DNA of 64,000 nt. Source: Saxidomus purpurata. Taxonomy: Eukaryota; Mollusca; Bivalvia; Venerida; Veneridae. The position numbers and the translations under genes were made by a program. A model generated the notes under the pieces. That model ran no database searches, was not told the DNA's origin, and saw nothing but the letters and a program-made list of their open reading frames with translations. Within the stretch, counting starts at the first letter, position 1. The number at the start of each line of letters is the position of its first letter. Location of the stretch: the NCBI GenBank assembly GCA_022818135.1, contig JAFMSR010000014.1, forward strand, positions 40,319,708-40,383,707. The letters run 5' to 3'. Of the stretch, positions 23,961-36,110 are shown piece by piece.

Positions 23961-24504
23961 TCAACTTTTAATTCGTAAACAAAAGAAATATCTTGCACAG
24001 AACGTAGAAAAGCGCTTATTTACTTTGACGCACTATAATGAATATGGTGTACATTTGTCTAGGGATAAGCAAAGTACATTGTATTATGAACAGACAAGAT
24101 ATTAGTGTGTGACCGAGCTAGTATCTGTGGGGAAATTTTCCATTCTGCTTGCGAAGAAATTAAATAATGCCGCTACCAGACACATTTTGATTTCCTCTGT
24201 TTACGCTTTTATATATCTGAATTTCCAGTTGCTGAATACTTGATGCTAGAAATTTTAAACATCTATACTCTGCGTTCAGACAGCATTACAGACTCATAAA
24301 GATTTTACTATAAAATCCTCTTTAATGGTATTTCACAGACTAATGAAGGATAAGCTTTTATTAAAAACCTTTAATGAAATATGTACACTTTGTCTAGAAC
24401 TTGGAGAGATTGTATGATAAGTGTGCATTTGAAGACAGACTTAGCAGTAGACTGACAGTAGGTATGGAAAAGGTGTCACAATGGGAAAAACAGAATTCGC
24501 TTAA

Positions 24505-24690
24505 AGAGGCAGTTCCTACATCTGGCTGATATATACTACAGACATAATTTTAGCTTAGATTTTTGGGTTAAGTAATAAAACTTGCAAAAATTCTATTATT
24601 CATACATTTGAAGATATTAATTTTGACACCAGTTTTAGAGAGTGTCTCTTTTAACAGGTATACCCTAAAACTCAATGATGTATTTTGAAT
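24505..24690 (+). repeat. Dispersed repeat family B, copy 3 (internally deleted)
   Basis: It has the start TTCCTACATCTGGCTGATAT, then skips to the distal part (TAGCTTAGATTTTTGGGTTA, GACACCAGTTTTAGAGAGTG). The latter matches the end of copy 1 near 12300. Confidence 0.45.
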
Positions 24691-25639
24691 ATTTAAAAAC
24701 TATAGTAACACAATAAAGGAAAGGATCTTCTCCGAACCTTGAAAGATTGAAATTTAGACATGTATCGATCTAATGTTCTATTTGAAAACGAATGTATTTA
24801 TTATTTAACGTACATCTAGCCTATTTCTAATATTTCAGGAAATTAATTTTCTTGTAGAAGAGAATGTCCCTTTACGAAAAAATAAGGCATATGAAGCAAG
24901 AAAGTCCATATTAAGCAATGAAGAAAAAGGAAGAAAGTCAAGCGAATGACAGAAACAAAGGTCTATGTTTTGACGCTTTAGTAGTATGTATCCAACAAAT
25001 GGTCAGTCAGAGAATGAAAACAAACAGTAAATTTGTTTTTATGTTGTAAATTGTTATTTACTGTATTAGTTTGTCTGGCTCGCACAAGAATCAGATCCCA
25101 TTTATGGGATAGAAAAAGATATTATTAGCAGCTAATTATATCACTAGACATCTTTTGAGGGAGTATTTGTGTCTATTAGCATTGTATAATCGTATCACAC
25201 TTTGTTGTGAAGTGGTATCTCGTAAGTCGCACTAAGCATATGTATACTTCTTTTTCTGATTGTTTTTCCTGCTGCTCATAGTACAGTATTATCTGTTTAT
25301 TTATTATTCAATAACACTGATAATAAATTGTATCTTTTTCCGTATGTATATTACTCTGTCTGTTTCGTTTGTCTATCACCAAAAATAAAATGCATTCAAT
25401 CTTTCACTTGATATTTTGTTACTAATTTGTAATGAATAGGACCCTAAATGTTTACACTGGGTTCAGTATTCAAATAACATTACGTTATCTCAAAGGATTT
25501 TGTTTAAACCTGTCAAAATATGCCTTATCTCATTGTATAGCAGTCACAAACTTACCTGTTATTTTGGTATAACTACAAACAATATATCAGGCCCTCGTGA
25601 CTTGATAAAATTCTAGTGTGACACATACATCATACACAT
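24691..25639. other. AT-rich intergenic stretch
   Basis: Nothing identifiable was found. Confidence 0.3.
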
Positions 25640-25990
25640 AATATTTTCCCTCTTCTCTCTTTACCTTGTGCCAGCGTGAACAGTTCATTGGTTTTGCTCA
25701 TCGTCTTGATGAGGTGAATATTTGACCTGAGTTTCTTCAAAATCCTCCCAAGTGGATCAGACAGGAAATTAAAGAATCAAACCTATGACCTTAAGTTATG
25801 ACTTTCGACCAGCGTGACCGGTTCATAGATTCTGCATATCTTGTTGATGAGATTAATATCTGACCGGAGTTTCACCAAACTTCTTAAAGAGGTAACGGAG
25901 ATATTGGGCGGACAGGAATTGTTACGGACACACGGACGGTGATTATTCCACCCCCCCCCCCTTCCGCTACGCCTCGGGAGAATATAAAAA
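25640..25990 (+). mobile_element. Short pearl-like element immediately upstream of the B-box gene
   Basis: Two diverged units of about 140 bp share 'CAGCGTGA', 'GGTTCATAGATTCTGC' / 'AGTTCATTGGTTTTGC' and 'GATGAGGTGAATATTTGACC'. They are followed by GGACACACGGACGG, a C-run and the end CGGGAGAATATAAAAA. The left-end text AATATTTTCCCTC is roughly the inverse of the right end. The architecture matches the other pearl-like elements, but the family differs. Confidence 0.6.
25983..25990 (+). promoter_or_regulatory. TATA-like box of the B-box gene, apparently within the transposon end
   Basis: TATAAAAA lies about 30 bp before a CT-rich stretch where transcription could start and 170 bp before a good splice donor. 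It is followed by ACGTCACGTCA, a CRE-like sequence. Promoter activity is inferred from position only. Confidence 0.35.
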
Positions 25991-26014
25991 CGTCACGTCA
26001 GATTGCTCTCCCTA

Positions 26015-26157
26015 TAAACATACGGAAGTCAAAATCACCTTGGTGCCGAGAAAACAAACTCAAGGTCAGACAGAAAGTTTTGCAAATTGTAAATCTGTAG
26101 TTGAATCTAAAAGAGAAAGAACAACCGAAACAAGAGAAAGGAAGGAAATCTTACACT
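26015..26157 (+). other. Probable 5' UTR exon of the B-box gene
   Basis: The exon would end at a good donor (TTACACT|GTAAGT). The coding exon begins after a good acceptor (TTCCTGAAACTTTCAG, ending 26621), leaving an intron of 464 bp. The start is inferred from the TATA-like box and is approximate. Confidence 0.45.
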
Positions 26158-26629
26158 GTAAGTGGACTGTTTTAATTTTCACCTTTTAAGTTTTCTATCT
26201 GTTTCTGTACTGAATATTCTGAAATATAAGTGTCTTTACTCAGTGGGTGGAAACAACTAATTTTACAGACTCGTGTCTTCTTTAATATTGTAGTTAAAAT
26301 AATGAATATCATACGAAAAGCAATTAAATTAACAATTATCATATCAGATTATACTAAAAAAATAAAATTAATTACTCATACCCAAGTGACAACTTATAAC
26401 TTTAAGAGAGTCATAAGTGAGTCATAAGTAAAACAAGTCAGAACAAGTATCCATGTAACAGTTTAAACCTATTATCATTTTATAAGTAAAATATGCAAAA
26501 ACTGTTTAAAAAAATCGGTGTTTTCATTCCCTAAAACATGACTCGGCTTGTTAAAAGGCGTTGAACTAAACAAAACTGTGCCACACTACAACTGCTGAAA
26601 TATTTCTTCCTGAAACTTTCAGGTGAAGT

Positions 26630-28486
26630 ATGGCTGTTCCTAAGCAACAAACGAAAAAGCAATTTTCAGCCTCAGTATTTATGGCATCGGATGAAGATCT
26701 CAAAGTTTATTGCATACCTTGCGATATGGCAGGTCAAAGACTGCCGGCATTTGGATTTTGCCAGGACTGTGATGAACACCTATGTCAGAACTGCTTCAGT
26801 CATCACAAAAAAGCCACACTCTTAGTGAATCATGTTCTACTTGACAAAGGGGTCATGCCTAAAACAATAAAGCGCTCTTCAAACTCAGCTTATTTTAGTA
26901 GGCCCGGCGACTTTACAAAACCCTGTCTTAAACACATGAAGAAAATAATTAAGTTTTACTGTCAGGACCATCAAGTACTTCTCTGCAATGTGTGTGTGAC
27001 TTTAGAACACACTGACGAATACTGCCATGTAGACTACATACCTGATATATCTGGACAAGTTGTGGACAGCCAGGAGTTCAAAGATATCCTTACACATTTG
27101 GATGACATCATACAGCACTGCCAGAAAGTAAAAACAGAATTCAAAAAAGTTACAGAAAAATCCAACACTTCCCTGAGTGAAATGATGAAAGCAGTCGAAA
27201 AGTACAGACAAGATGTAAACAAGCGGATTGATGAGTTAGAGAATGAAATTCAGAATAAAGCCAAAGATCTCCACAAGCAGAATACCCAGAGATTACAGAC
27301 AACTGAAGCAGTATGTGATGATGTCACGAAATCTGTAAAGGCGTTATCTGACAATATCAAACAACAGAATACCAGTAAACAAGCAGATAAACTTTTTATA
27401 GGTCTTAAAACTACAGCGGTCGAGATGAAAGATCATGAAACCTGTATCAATGACCTTACACCATCTGGAGATGTTAATGCGTATCACTTTGAATTAAATC
27501 AAGTCATTTCAACTGTCCTCCAAAATGAAACATGTCTTGGCACTATAGAACAGAGAATCCTTTCTACATCAATACAGAAGCTTGAAACACATGCACAAAA
27601 CCCAAAAATTGCACAGAAAACACCAACAGAGCTTGATATACATGTTAAAAAACCTCCAACTTCACAGAAATCACAAACTTCAGCATGGCTGCTTTCAGCT
27701 AAAAGGAAAACAAAAGAATTTTCACATCAAGATGAAATATGTGTACTGACAAAAGGTGATAAGAAAAGATGCTGGATTACAGGCATACGTCTACTTAATT
27801 CACATCAATTAGTTGTTGCTGATAACTCTAACAAGTCTGTCAAACTGGTTGATTTTAACAGTAAAACAGTCACTTCAGAAATAACTCTGTCTTCACCCCC
27901 CTGGGATATTGCCACAGTAACCAGCACTCAGCTTGCAGTCACTCTACCATATGAGGGAAGGATCGAATTCCTGAATGTGCCCTCCAACAATATCTCAAAG
28001 GCACGCAGTTTTAAAGTTGGTGAATACTGTCATGGAATAAGCTATTACCAGAGTAAACTTGTTGTATCATACAGACAATCTGAAAAACTTGAGATCTTGG
28101 ACATGAAAGGAAATGTACTAAAGAAAGTTACAAATAACTTCAAGGCCCCATGGTATGTTCAAGTCAACAGTAATTCTATATATGTATCTGACTGGTTTAC
28201 AAGAACGGTTACAATGTTAAGCTGGGAAGGTAGAGTGATGGGAAGGTATGGGAATTTTGGAAAATGCCGAGGCCTTGCATTATCAACTGATGGGACTGTG
28301 TTTGTGTGTAACTCTAACAAGCACAGTATTACCGAGATATCAGGTGACTGTAGCACAAGGGAAGTAGTGGTGCAGGATGTAAGCAAGCCACAAGCTGTGT
28401 GCTGGTGTGATGAAAGTCATCAGCTCTTTATCAGTATAAGCACATTTTCATGGTATGATAATAACATTTATGTCTACAATAAGTGA
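26630..28486 (+). CDS. RING-less double B-box, coiled-coil, beta-propeller protein (TRIM-like)
   Basis: 618 codons in one exon; ATG lies 8 bases after a splice acceptor. B-box 1 (residues 28-68): C28, C31, C44, C47, C52, C55, H58/H59, H68. B-box 2 (99-133): C99, H102, C111, H114, C119, C122, H127, C132. A Lys/Glu/Gln-rich coiled coil spans about 150-290. A linker rich in Lys/Thr/Pro follows. From about 385 to the end lie repeated 40-45-residue blades of the kind ITGIRLLNSHQLVVADNSN, as in NHL/six-bladed propellers. Known: TRIM relatives use the coiled coil for dimers and the propeller to bind protein or RNA. With no RING, ubiquitin ligase activity is not expected unless a partner supplies it; innate immune or regulatory roles are speculative. 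The paralogue at 62-64 kb shares its layout. Confidence 0.93.
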   Translation: MAVPKQQTKKQFSASVFMASDEDLKVYCIPCDMAGQRLPAFGFCQDCDEHLCQNCFSHHKKATLLVNHVLLDKGVMPKTIKRSSNSAYFSRPGDFTKPCLKHMKKIIKFYCQDHQVLLCNVCVTLEHTDEYCHVDYIPDISGQVVDSQEFKDILTHLDDIIQHCQKVKTEFKKVTEKSNTSLSEMMKAVEKYRQDVNKRIDELENEIQNKAKDLHKQNTQRLQTTEAVCDDVTKSVKALSDNIKQQNTSKQADKLFIGLKTTAVEMKDHETCINDLTPSGDVNAYHFELNQVISTVLQNETCLGTIEQRILSTSIQKLETHAQNPKIAQKTPTELDIHVKKPPTSQKSQTSAWLLSAKRKTKEFSHQDEICVLTKGDKKRCWITGIRLLNSHQLVVADNSNKSVKLVDFNSKTVTSEITLSSPPWDIATVTSTQLAVTLPYEGRIEFLNVPSNNISKARSFKVGEYCHGISYYQSKLVVSYRQSEKLEILDMKGNVLKKVTNNFKAPWYVQVNSNSIYVSDWFTRTVTMLSWEGRVMGRYGNFGKCRGLALSTDGTVFVCNSNKHSITEISGDCSTREVVVQDVSKPQAVCWCDESHQLFISISTFSWYDNNIYVYNK

Positions 28487-28576
28487 GAAGGTCAGTGTGA
28501 AGTATGTTATTATCCATAACAGACAATGAAATAATCTTTCTTATAGTGCCTCTGTGTGATATAACAAGTTAAATGG

Positions 28577-28582
28577 AATAAA
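28577..28582 (+). terminator. Polyadenylation signal of the B-box gene
   Basis: AATAAA lies about 90 bases after the stop codon at 28486, in AT-rich sequence. Confidence 0.5.
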
Positions 28583-28599
28583 ATGAACAGTTGCTTTGT

Positions 28600-29165
28600 T
28601 AATACTGTTTTACTTTAATATCTTCACTCCAATTGGTACATGTATTATTATTTAAACCGTCAATTATACAATCATATTACAAGATGTCTTTTCATTGAAC
28701 AACAACTAAGAGATTTCTAGATGTCAGACATAAGCAACTTGCATTCTTTAGATGCAAATGTGAAAATATTAGCTGCTCACTAATGAAATTGAGTTTCATG
28801 CTCAAACTTTGGATCAATAGAAAAATGCAACATTTTATTGATAATATATAACAATGTGTCACACAAGTTTTCTGTAAATATTGAGAATGGCTTTTAAAAC
28901 GTTAGCTCTTTTGTTTCTTATTATGTACTGTGTTTGAAATTAAAACCTTTTTGTGCTCAAACTCAGTTGGCGGATGTTCTCTTATCTACACTCTATCGGA
29001 GTGTCAGTTTCAACATTCAAAGACATTTCATGAAGTGTTTAAATTTCTTACATTGGAAAATACCAATTTCACAGTTTTGAGTCGTGTTGAGTACGAAGTC
29101 GTGTCATAATGATAATATATGATCCAAAATAAAATTTGTTTATTTCTGAAGAAGTAACATAGAAA
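28600..29165. other. AT-rich stretch downstream of the B-box gene
   Basis: No gene or repeat was recognised. Some of it could be longer 3' UTR. Confidence 0.3.
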
Positions 29166-29353
29166 TACAGTAAACTGCGTATATTACGACTCTGGATATA
29201 GCGAAAATACGGATATAAGGAACAATTTTTTCCGGCCCGAATTTTCTTTCTCTCTTTATTTCATATGAAAATGTTAGTGATATAACAAACTCCGGATATA
29301 AGGAACTTATGTAAATGGTCCCAAGGAGTTCGTTATAAACGGAGTTCACTGTA
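29166..29353. repeat. Palindromic TA-flanked MITE, copy 2
   Basis: Starts TACAGTAAACTGCG and ends CGGAGTTCACTGTA. Internally it has GGATATAGCGAAAATACGGA and CTCCGGATATAAGGAAC. It is nearly symmetric and aligns with copies 3 and 4 over the full length. Confidence 0.85.
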
Positions 29354-29985
29354 TATTAAATTGATCTTGAGAGTAGACATAAATAACGATGATCCCAACC
29401 CTAATTGTGTTTTGAGAATGCCTTTCGCAACCTTTTTTTCATTTTTCTTTGCTGACCTTTATCATGAGTCTGACCTTCCTTTTTTAATTGGGATTAACAG
29501 TGCTGAAACTTTGACCATATGTACAGTTTTGAAAACCGATGTCATAATTTTCCTCAACTGACTTTGATTATGATTTCCTTACCTGTGTCATGCTACCATG
29601 GTAAAGTAGTGACCATATGTACAGGTTAGAAAACTATATTTATACTCTTTCTTGCCTTGTTTCTAACTCTATACAAAGATAGAATGTATGTTATTTGTAT
29701 GATGGGATTTTGTTAAATTTTGAGAAATAAAAGACGTCCGAAAATAGCACCAAGTAAAATATACCCGCCGCCAGTGACATTTTGAGAAATTCGAGAAAAA
29801 AAACAAAATAAAAAGTACCCGCCACCTCTGAAATTTGAGAATTTAAAGATAATATTAAAAAAAAATTTGCTAGCTCGCCCCATTTATTGTAAGAAAATAT
29901 CCGAACAACTACTAATCAATTTGTTGTGGCCTAAAGTCAAGCTTATAAAAGATATATTTGGGTGAGTTGGGTGGGAGTGGGTAGG
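29354..29985. other. AT-rich intergenic stretch
   Basis: No gene was supported. A poorly conserved direct repeat of the type 'TACCCGCC...TGAGAAAT' occurs near 29760-29850. Confidence 0.3.
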
Positions 29986-29989
29986 GGTT

Positions 29990-30570
29990 AAGCGGGTTCC
30001 ATATGACCATGTTGTCATGAGCAACATAAATTTAAGAGGATCTAATGAAAAAATCGAGATGGGTGGCTGGGGGAGAGATAGAGGGGTACGTCATGACCAT
30101 GTTGTCATAAGCAAAATAATTTGAAAAGTTGCTGAAGAAATATTAATAAATGGCAAAATTATAGACAACTTTAAGTTATCTTGGCAAAATCTAAGTGCAA
30201 AAAAGGCATAACTTTTTTCCAATGTGACTTGCCTGCATCACAACCATGTTGTCCAAAGCAAACTCATTACAAAGTGTGATGATTAATATTGAGAAATGGC
30301 GAAGTTAAAGCTAATGTTAAGTTTTTGTGACAAAATCATAGTAGAAAAAGGGACATTACTATACAACTGTGTTTGACAGAGTTATGTGACTTGCTGCAGT
30401 TGTCGATATTGCCATTAGAAACAAGTATGTCAAGTTTGAAGTAAATGTGTTTGATGGTAAAGAAGTTATTTAAATTCATAAAAAAATCTTAAAGCAAAAC
30501 AGACACAGACGCCGACGCCAGTTTGAGTGCAATAGCCTCCTTATTCTTCGAACAGTCGAGCTAAAAAGGA
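29990..30570 (+). repeat. Tandem-core element ending in TCGAGCTAA, copy 2
   Basis: Three or so diverged units share 'GACCATGTTGTC', 'AGCAA' and 'GGCATAACTTTTT' / 'GGGACATTACTAT'. They lead into AGACGCCGACGCC and the tail TTCTTCGAACAGTCGAGCTA. The left end is uncertain. Confidence 0.6.
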
Positions 30571-30574
30571 GTTT

Positions 30575-32570
30575 CTCGTTCAGCAGTTTTTTGTCATAAA
30601 ATGATGCATGTCCGATGCATACAACTACATACAAGTTTTATAATGGATAGAATTATCCAACATACACAAATGGAATATTACTTTCTGCACAAAATATATG
30701 ATTATATTAGTGCATGCATTGTCAGCTCTGTAGTCACTCTGTTTCGCTGTATTTCTCTTGTTATTTATTTAGTCTGCAATGTCGCGACATGAGGAAGATG
30801 AGCTGATGAAGGAAATCAATCTGAAATTGTATTTTGTATATTTAAAATATCTATAAAGAGAACACCCCTTGGTTTTGGATCAAATTTTTGCAGTATCATG
30901 AGAGTTAGCATAAGTCGTGATATTAATTACCGAGTTTTGCGGTTACAACTTGCGGGATTAGTACTTTATGAGCATTTTATAGTGGGATTGTTTAAAACGC
31001 AGTAAATCACACATACTGCAACTTGCAGTCTGCGTTTTTAATATCTAAAGCGTAGGCCTGGAGACCAGTATAATTATATAGGAAACAGATTGAAAGGTTT
31101 AAGTAATGTAAGAGCAAAAACAGAAATTTAATATGAATTATTGCAGTTGTTTAGTTAACTGAAATGAAATTTAAGATAGATAACTATCATGCTCGTGTAT
31201 AAATCATGTATCACTGTTTAAAAAAACATCTTGTACTTTATTGAATAAAAATATGTATATTTCCATTGACATTTTAATCAGAGACGTAATAAAACAGATG
31301 TATGTTACTGTGCAGTATACATGTATATATATTGAGCTATATGTAAATGAAAAAAAGAAGATATTTTTATAATATAGCAGCGGCATTTGTAATTTTGCAT
31401 TACTGTTTTCTTAATTGTTTTATTTAAATCCCTGAATATATTAATTATTTCTTGAAACTAAATAGTTGTTTTTTCGGCCTCCTGAGTGAGAAAATTGAAT
31501 TGTATTAGCGATCTTACTTTCTTATTTTGCAATTAATAATCAAACTATGACAATAACTTATAAATCGACACCACGTCGTTCACAAAACAGTATATTTCCT
31601 TGGAAATGAACTCCCCATATACAAATGTGAGTCAGACTTGTTTAACTGATAATCCATTAGAAGAAAGTTGTTAATAATTCAGGATAAATGATGAAGTACG
31701 TCGGTCTTTAATTAAGTAAGTATCATTCACTGTTGTATACATGTATGTAACTAAGATGTTACGATATATGACTTCTATATAGGCCTTAATTCGTGTAAAT
31801 TGCCAGTATATTTTCATGAAAACAGATATACGGCTCGTGTACTAAAACAAACCAAAATGATGTACATGTGTTCTGAATTCAGTATTAAATGGTCATAAAA
31901 ATGAATACACAAGGCGCTGTTTGAGAACAAAAACAGGTGAACAAACAGAAACTGTATGTAACATGTCGCAAAATAATGAAGTCATTAATGTCCTTAGGTT
32001 TTTTTCATTCCCGTTCATGTGATACTGTCAACTGTTTGATGCCGTCACTTCAGCACTTACTTGGCGCTAATCAACACCTTTGAAATGGATGGATTACACT
32101 TGCAATCTAAATTAACTGACTGCAAACTACTTTTTCGTAATTATATTTTCAAATCAAAGTGTAGTAGAAATTGTACTTATGCCCAACAGCAAGCCATATG
32201 TTTTGCTATTACGACAGTACCCTTTTCTGACGTGAGTGGCTTTTAGCTTAAGAAAACCAATAAGGTAACAGTTGGTAGTTAACAGACAAAGAAAAGTTAA
32301 GATTCAATCTGATTTAATTAACCGAAGCAATTTTACTTATAAATTTTGTATAATTTACAAGATTTAGTAGATTCGATATAAAAGATTAGGTCGGAAGTTC
32401 AATCAACATTAATTACGACCTTCACTGTCAAAGAAAATATGGCTAAACCTAACACTGAAATTTGTGACAAAGTAGCTGCATCAAAGTCCATAAATGTATT
32501 GTTCGGATCAACAGGCAAAACAACCTGGCTGTATATATTGATTTGAACAGCTACTCTTAAACCTACATTT
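30575..32570. other. AT-rich intergenic stretch
   Basis: No gene was supported. The 61-codon ORF at 32061-32246 has no recognised domain. Confidence 0.3.
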
Positions 32571-32574
32571 TACT

Positions 32575-32715
32575 TTCTAAGCTAGCGAATTGCATGACAA
32601 GAGGCTTTCATCAGCTGGATAAATCGCATAGCTTTTTGTATCATTTTTCAGCCATTTAAGTATTACATAATCCATCTACATTAGCGCTTAGTCTGAACCT
32701 TGGAAGTAGAGCGAT
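32575..32715 (+). repeat. Dispersed repeat family D, copy 2
   Basis: Aligns with 14540-14700. It carries AATTGCATGACAAGAGGC, CAGCCATTTAAGTATTACAT and CATCTACATTAGCGCTTA. Confidence 0.55.
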
Positions 32716-34190
32716 TCGCATGTTCGTAATATTCAAGGTTTTGTCAGAATTTAACTTAATAATTTCATATCTATACACGGTAGCATTATACTTCAGAAAT
32801 GGAAATTGTGTAAGCTATCTTTTGTAGGAGACATCCAGGCAGCATTCAATCAAATTGTGCTAAAATTAGTTCCGTTTTGCACATTTTGCGGACGTTATAA
32901 ATCAACATGTAAAACATTGAAGCTTTTGTTGAGATATTGCATTCCAACCGACAGTAGATCATTTTCTGTGAGATGATTATTTCAATGTAAACTAATGGAC
33001 AAATTCAATATCCAAATATTTATATCATCATATTTGTCGTTATGAAATACACTTGGAATTCAAACTTAATAACAGTAAATTATTCTAACACAACACTTAA
33101 GATTATATAATCAATATTACAATTGAGAGGCGATTTTGATTTTGACATACACCGTTATCCTTATATAACAACTCGACTGTTTTTTTGGAATTAGAAGATT
33201 CAGCACTGAAAACCATAACATAAATAGACATGTATTGCAACAAGAAAGGACGAGCTTACAAATTTTTATAAGAGATCAAAAGATCAGATCTGTGAGATGC
33301 TGACTATGACCTTTTGAAATATGAACTTCGACGTTCATATCATACATCAGCAACGCTGAAATTAAAATCGCTTATAACCATCATATATCAAGCAAGAAAT
33401 TCTTGTAATCTAAACTGTAGTATTATTTAATATAGAGATAGGATCAATGCTGGTAGTTCTCTTCTTATATCTTATTGGTTATTGTAACACTTAATTACTG
33501 AGCAAAGCGTAAATATTAATTAAGTTAGCAAACTATTGGCGTACAAATTTCTTTAATTGACCTAAATAAAAATGAAACGTGAACTTCCCTTCCGTTTTAT
33601 TTGTTGTGGAAGAAATAAAGATAAAGGTTTAGTTGTACATTTAGATCGATTTCGTTAAAAGTACGAACTTTACGTTACGTACACAATAGTATTAACGACT
33701 CTGTCTTTATATCTTGAAAGTTTTGAACCTTTGACTGTATCTAAATAAAGATTTTTTTCGGGACATTTCCAAGCAACCAAACAACGACCAATGCTCACTT
33801 TTACATACGGCACCTAAAATAGAAACATCGTGTAAAGTCCCAGCTTGCTGTAGAGTTACTGTTCTTAATTTTCTGTAACGTCTGTTGAAAAAAAAAACAC
33901 TCTTTTGGTGACACTGATCATGTTTTGTTCACATATCTAATAGAATCACTGAATGTAATATGAATATGTAAATACGAAGAGCACCTTTATGTAGTGACAA
34001 CTGTGGTGCTTATTCATAATAATCATTCCATGTAAAGAAAGGACTAGTGTATACCCTCTAATTATTCTTCCTTGTACTGTACACAATTTTCAAGACGGGA
34101 AATCCATTCAGAAAAAGCATTTTGGAGTGCTCCTTATGTACACTGTTAATGTACTGATATAAAGCACTTCCATCAGAACTGCGGGTTTCG
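32716..34190. other. AT-rich intergenic stretch
   Basis: No gene or repeat was recognised. Confidence 0.3.
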
Positions 34191-34288
34191 AAGGGGGGGA
34201 AAAAAAAAAAAAATTTTTTTTTTTAATGAAAAAAAAAAAAAAAAAAAAAAAAAAGTATAAAAAAAAAATTTTTTTTTAAAAAAAAAAC
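34191..34288. repeat. G/A/T homopolymer cluster, possible assembly artefact
   Basis: A G-run is followed by alternating long A and T runs, including 26 A in a row, over about 100 bp. Flanking sequence is ordinary. Such blocks are typical of poorly resolved long-read consensus or gap filling. Confidence 0.6.
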
Positions 34289-35344
34289 ATTGTTTTGGCC
34301 ATGTACTAGCTTGTTGCTAGCTTCTAACTATTGTGTATATTTACTTTAAATGTAATTAGGACTGTCGGAGGCTTAATCCGCGACATTTACGATATAATCA
34401 TAAATAATATTATATTTAGACAAAACCTTGTGTTTGCAGCATCTATAGATATGTCTTGTGTTTTGTAGAAGAACTGGACGGCTGATTATTCAAAACCTTT
34501 GTAATAGAATAGCGTGTCCATATATTAGCTTTTGCTGAAATGTTTATAAAGGACAACTTTATACATGTACATTATTACAAAGAAAAACAAAATGTAAGAT
34601 AACTGTCTTCCTATTTACATGCTCTATATTCCCCATTTTCATTCTGTAAAAGTGTTGCCTTCGAGACTATTGCACTGAATGTTTAAGCTGAATTATTACG
34701 AGCCTACTACATTAACTGTAAAATTGGCGTCACTTTGCGACCAAAGGCAGTAGCCAAGACCTTCTTAGACATAAATAGTCCATGCACAAAATCCTTGAGC
34801 GTGACATGACATGTTTAAAAAGTACATACTAACATTTTAGGTTGCTTATCAAAGTATGTACCGTTGCCTCGGAAACAAAAGTAAGAACATTTGAAAATTT
34901 GTTCCCTAAACATGACTGATTTTGGTTTTCATTTTGTATCAAATTTTAGTTATTATTGTGTCAACTTTTAAATCTTACAGTAACGATCACAGGGCTGTTC
35001 GTGCAGATAAGTTATTATTTATATCTTTAAACTTGCATGTTGGAGTAGACATTGATTCTTTTTTTAAATGTTATTTCTGTAATTATATATTTTGATGCAA
35101 TAAATGCTTTACATATTGTTTCGTTGATAGGTTTGTAGCAGAAAATCCTGAATGATCATTTAATGATTATGCAATGAAACATATAAAAAAAACAGCCAAA
35201 TAAAGATACTAGTAGAATACAAATGGAATTCAATTGCAAGCTAAAGTTCTAATAGTAATCTAGGTTATGTTACTTACTAACTCAAGAATTCCGTTGAAAA
35301 GATGTTGCACGATTTAAGTTCATTTTAGAAGTTACCAATATTTG
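34289..35344. other. AT-rich intergenic stretch
   Basis: No gene or repeat was recognised. Confidence 0.3.
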
Positions 35345-35665
35345 CCATAAAAATATATATATTTCACATTCATGGTTTGTATTGGATTTTATGAGAGACA
35401 TGAGAGATATTGCATGGTATTATATAACTTCCATCGTATCTTTGCGACTGACGAGTATGTATAATCAAATAATTTGCAAAAATCTCCAGATATTTGTCAA
35501 TCAGATGCCAATTTGCAAAATCTGACGGATGCGTATGTATAATCTAATAATTTACGAAAATCTTTAGGCTTTTATCCATCAAATGTCTATTTGCTGCACG
35601 TGATTGATGGAAACATATAATCTAATAAGACTTTAGGTATTTATCCATCAAATGCCGTAAGTTAA
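35345..35665 (+). repeat. Degenerate tandem repeat, units of about 87 bp
   Basis: Three units share 'TATGTATAATCWAATAATTT', 'AAATCT' and 'TTTATCCATCAAATGYC'. The stretch before them (ATTGGATTTTATGAGAGAC) matches 44930-45070, where one unit is present, so this is a dispersed repeat with local amplification. Confidence 0.55.
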
Positions 35666-35929
35666 ATTTATGCCCAAAAACCGCAAGTACAAAAATTACT
35701 CAGCCATTACCTTAAAAAGACAAAATACATTTAAAACGATAAATAACCGGCTAATCTGCAATCTTAATAGTTTTATGTATTCTAATATATCAGTGAATCT
35801 CTCTTTTTGAATGTATTTTGATAAACAATAATAGAATGTGGTAACATCATAGTAAAATCGTATTATTCAGTTATTTGTACTGGAAAGAAACAAAAAAGCC
35901 AATGGAATGCACATTGCATTACGTTATTG

Positions 35930-36110
35930 CCAGACAGTGCTGCACACAATTCAGTCAGGTGGTAAAGACACAGAAATGTAGTAAACATCAAAACAATTGT
36001 AAATATATGACTATCTGATACTGTGATTATGTCAATTCAATAAAACGTTCGGGTCTAGTAGCCACAAAAAGTAATAACAATAATTTGTTTTGACAGTTCT
36101 ACCGTTTCAA
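35930..36110 (+). repeat. Dispersed repeat family A, copy 2
   Basis: Aligns with 46275-46462 through CCAGACAGTGCTGCACACAA, the ACACAGAAATG segment and CCACAAAAAGTAATAACA. Confidence 0.55.

Noticed and set aside
27002..27222. Minus-strand ORFs inside the B-box gene (also 28159-28386)
   Set aside because: They are antisense shadows of the 618-codon gene.
35445..35530. Hammerhead ribozyme suggested by CTGACGAG
   Set aside because: The second conserved core (GAAA followed by the cleavage-site stem) is missing.
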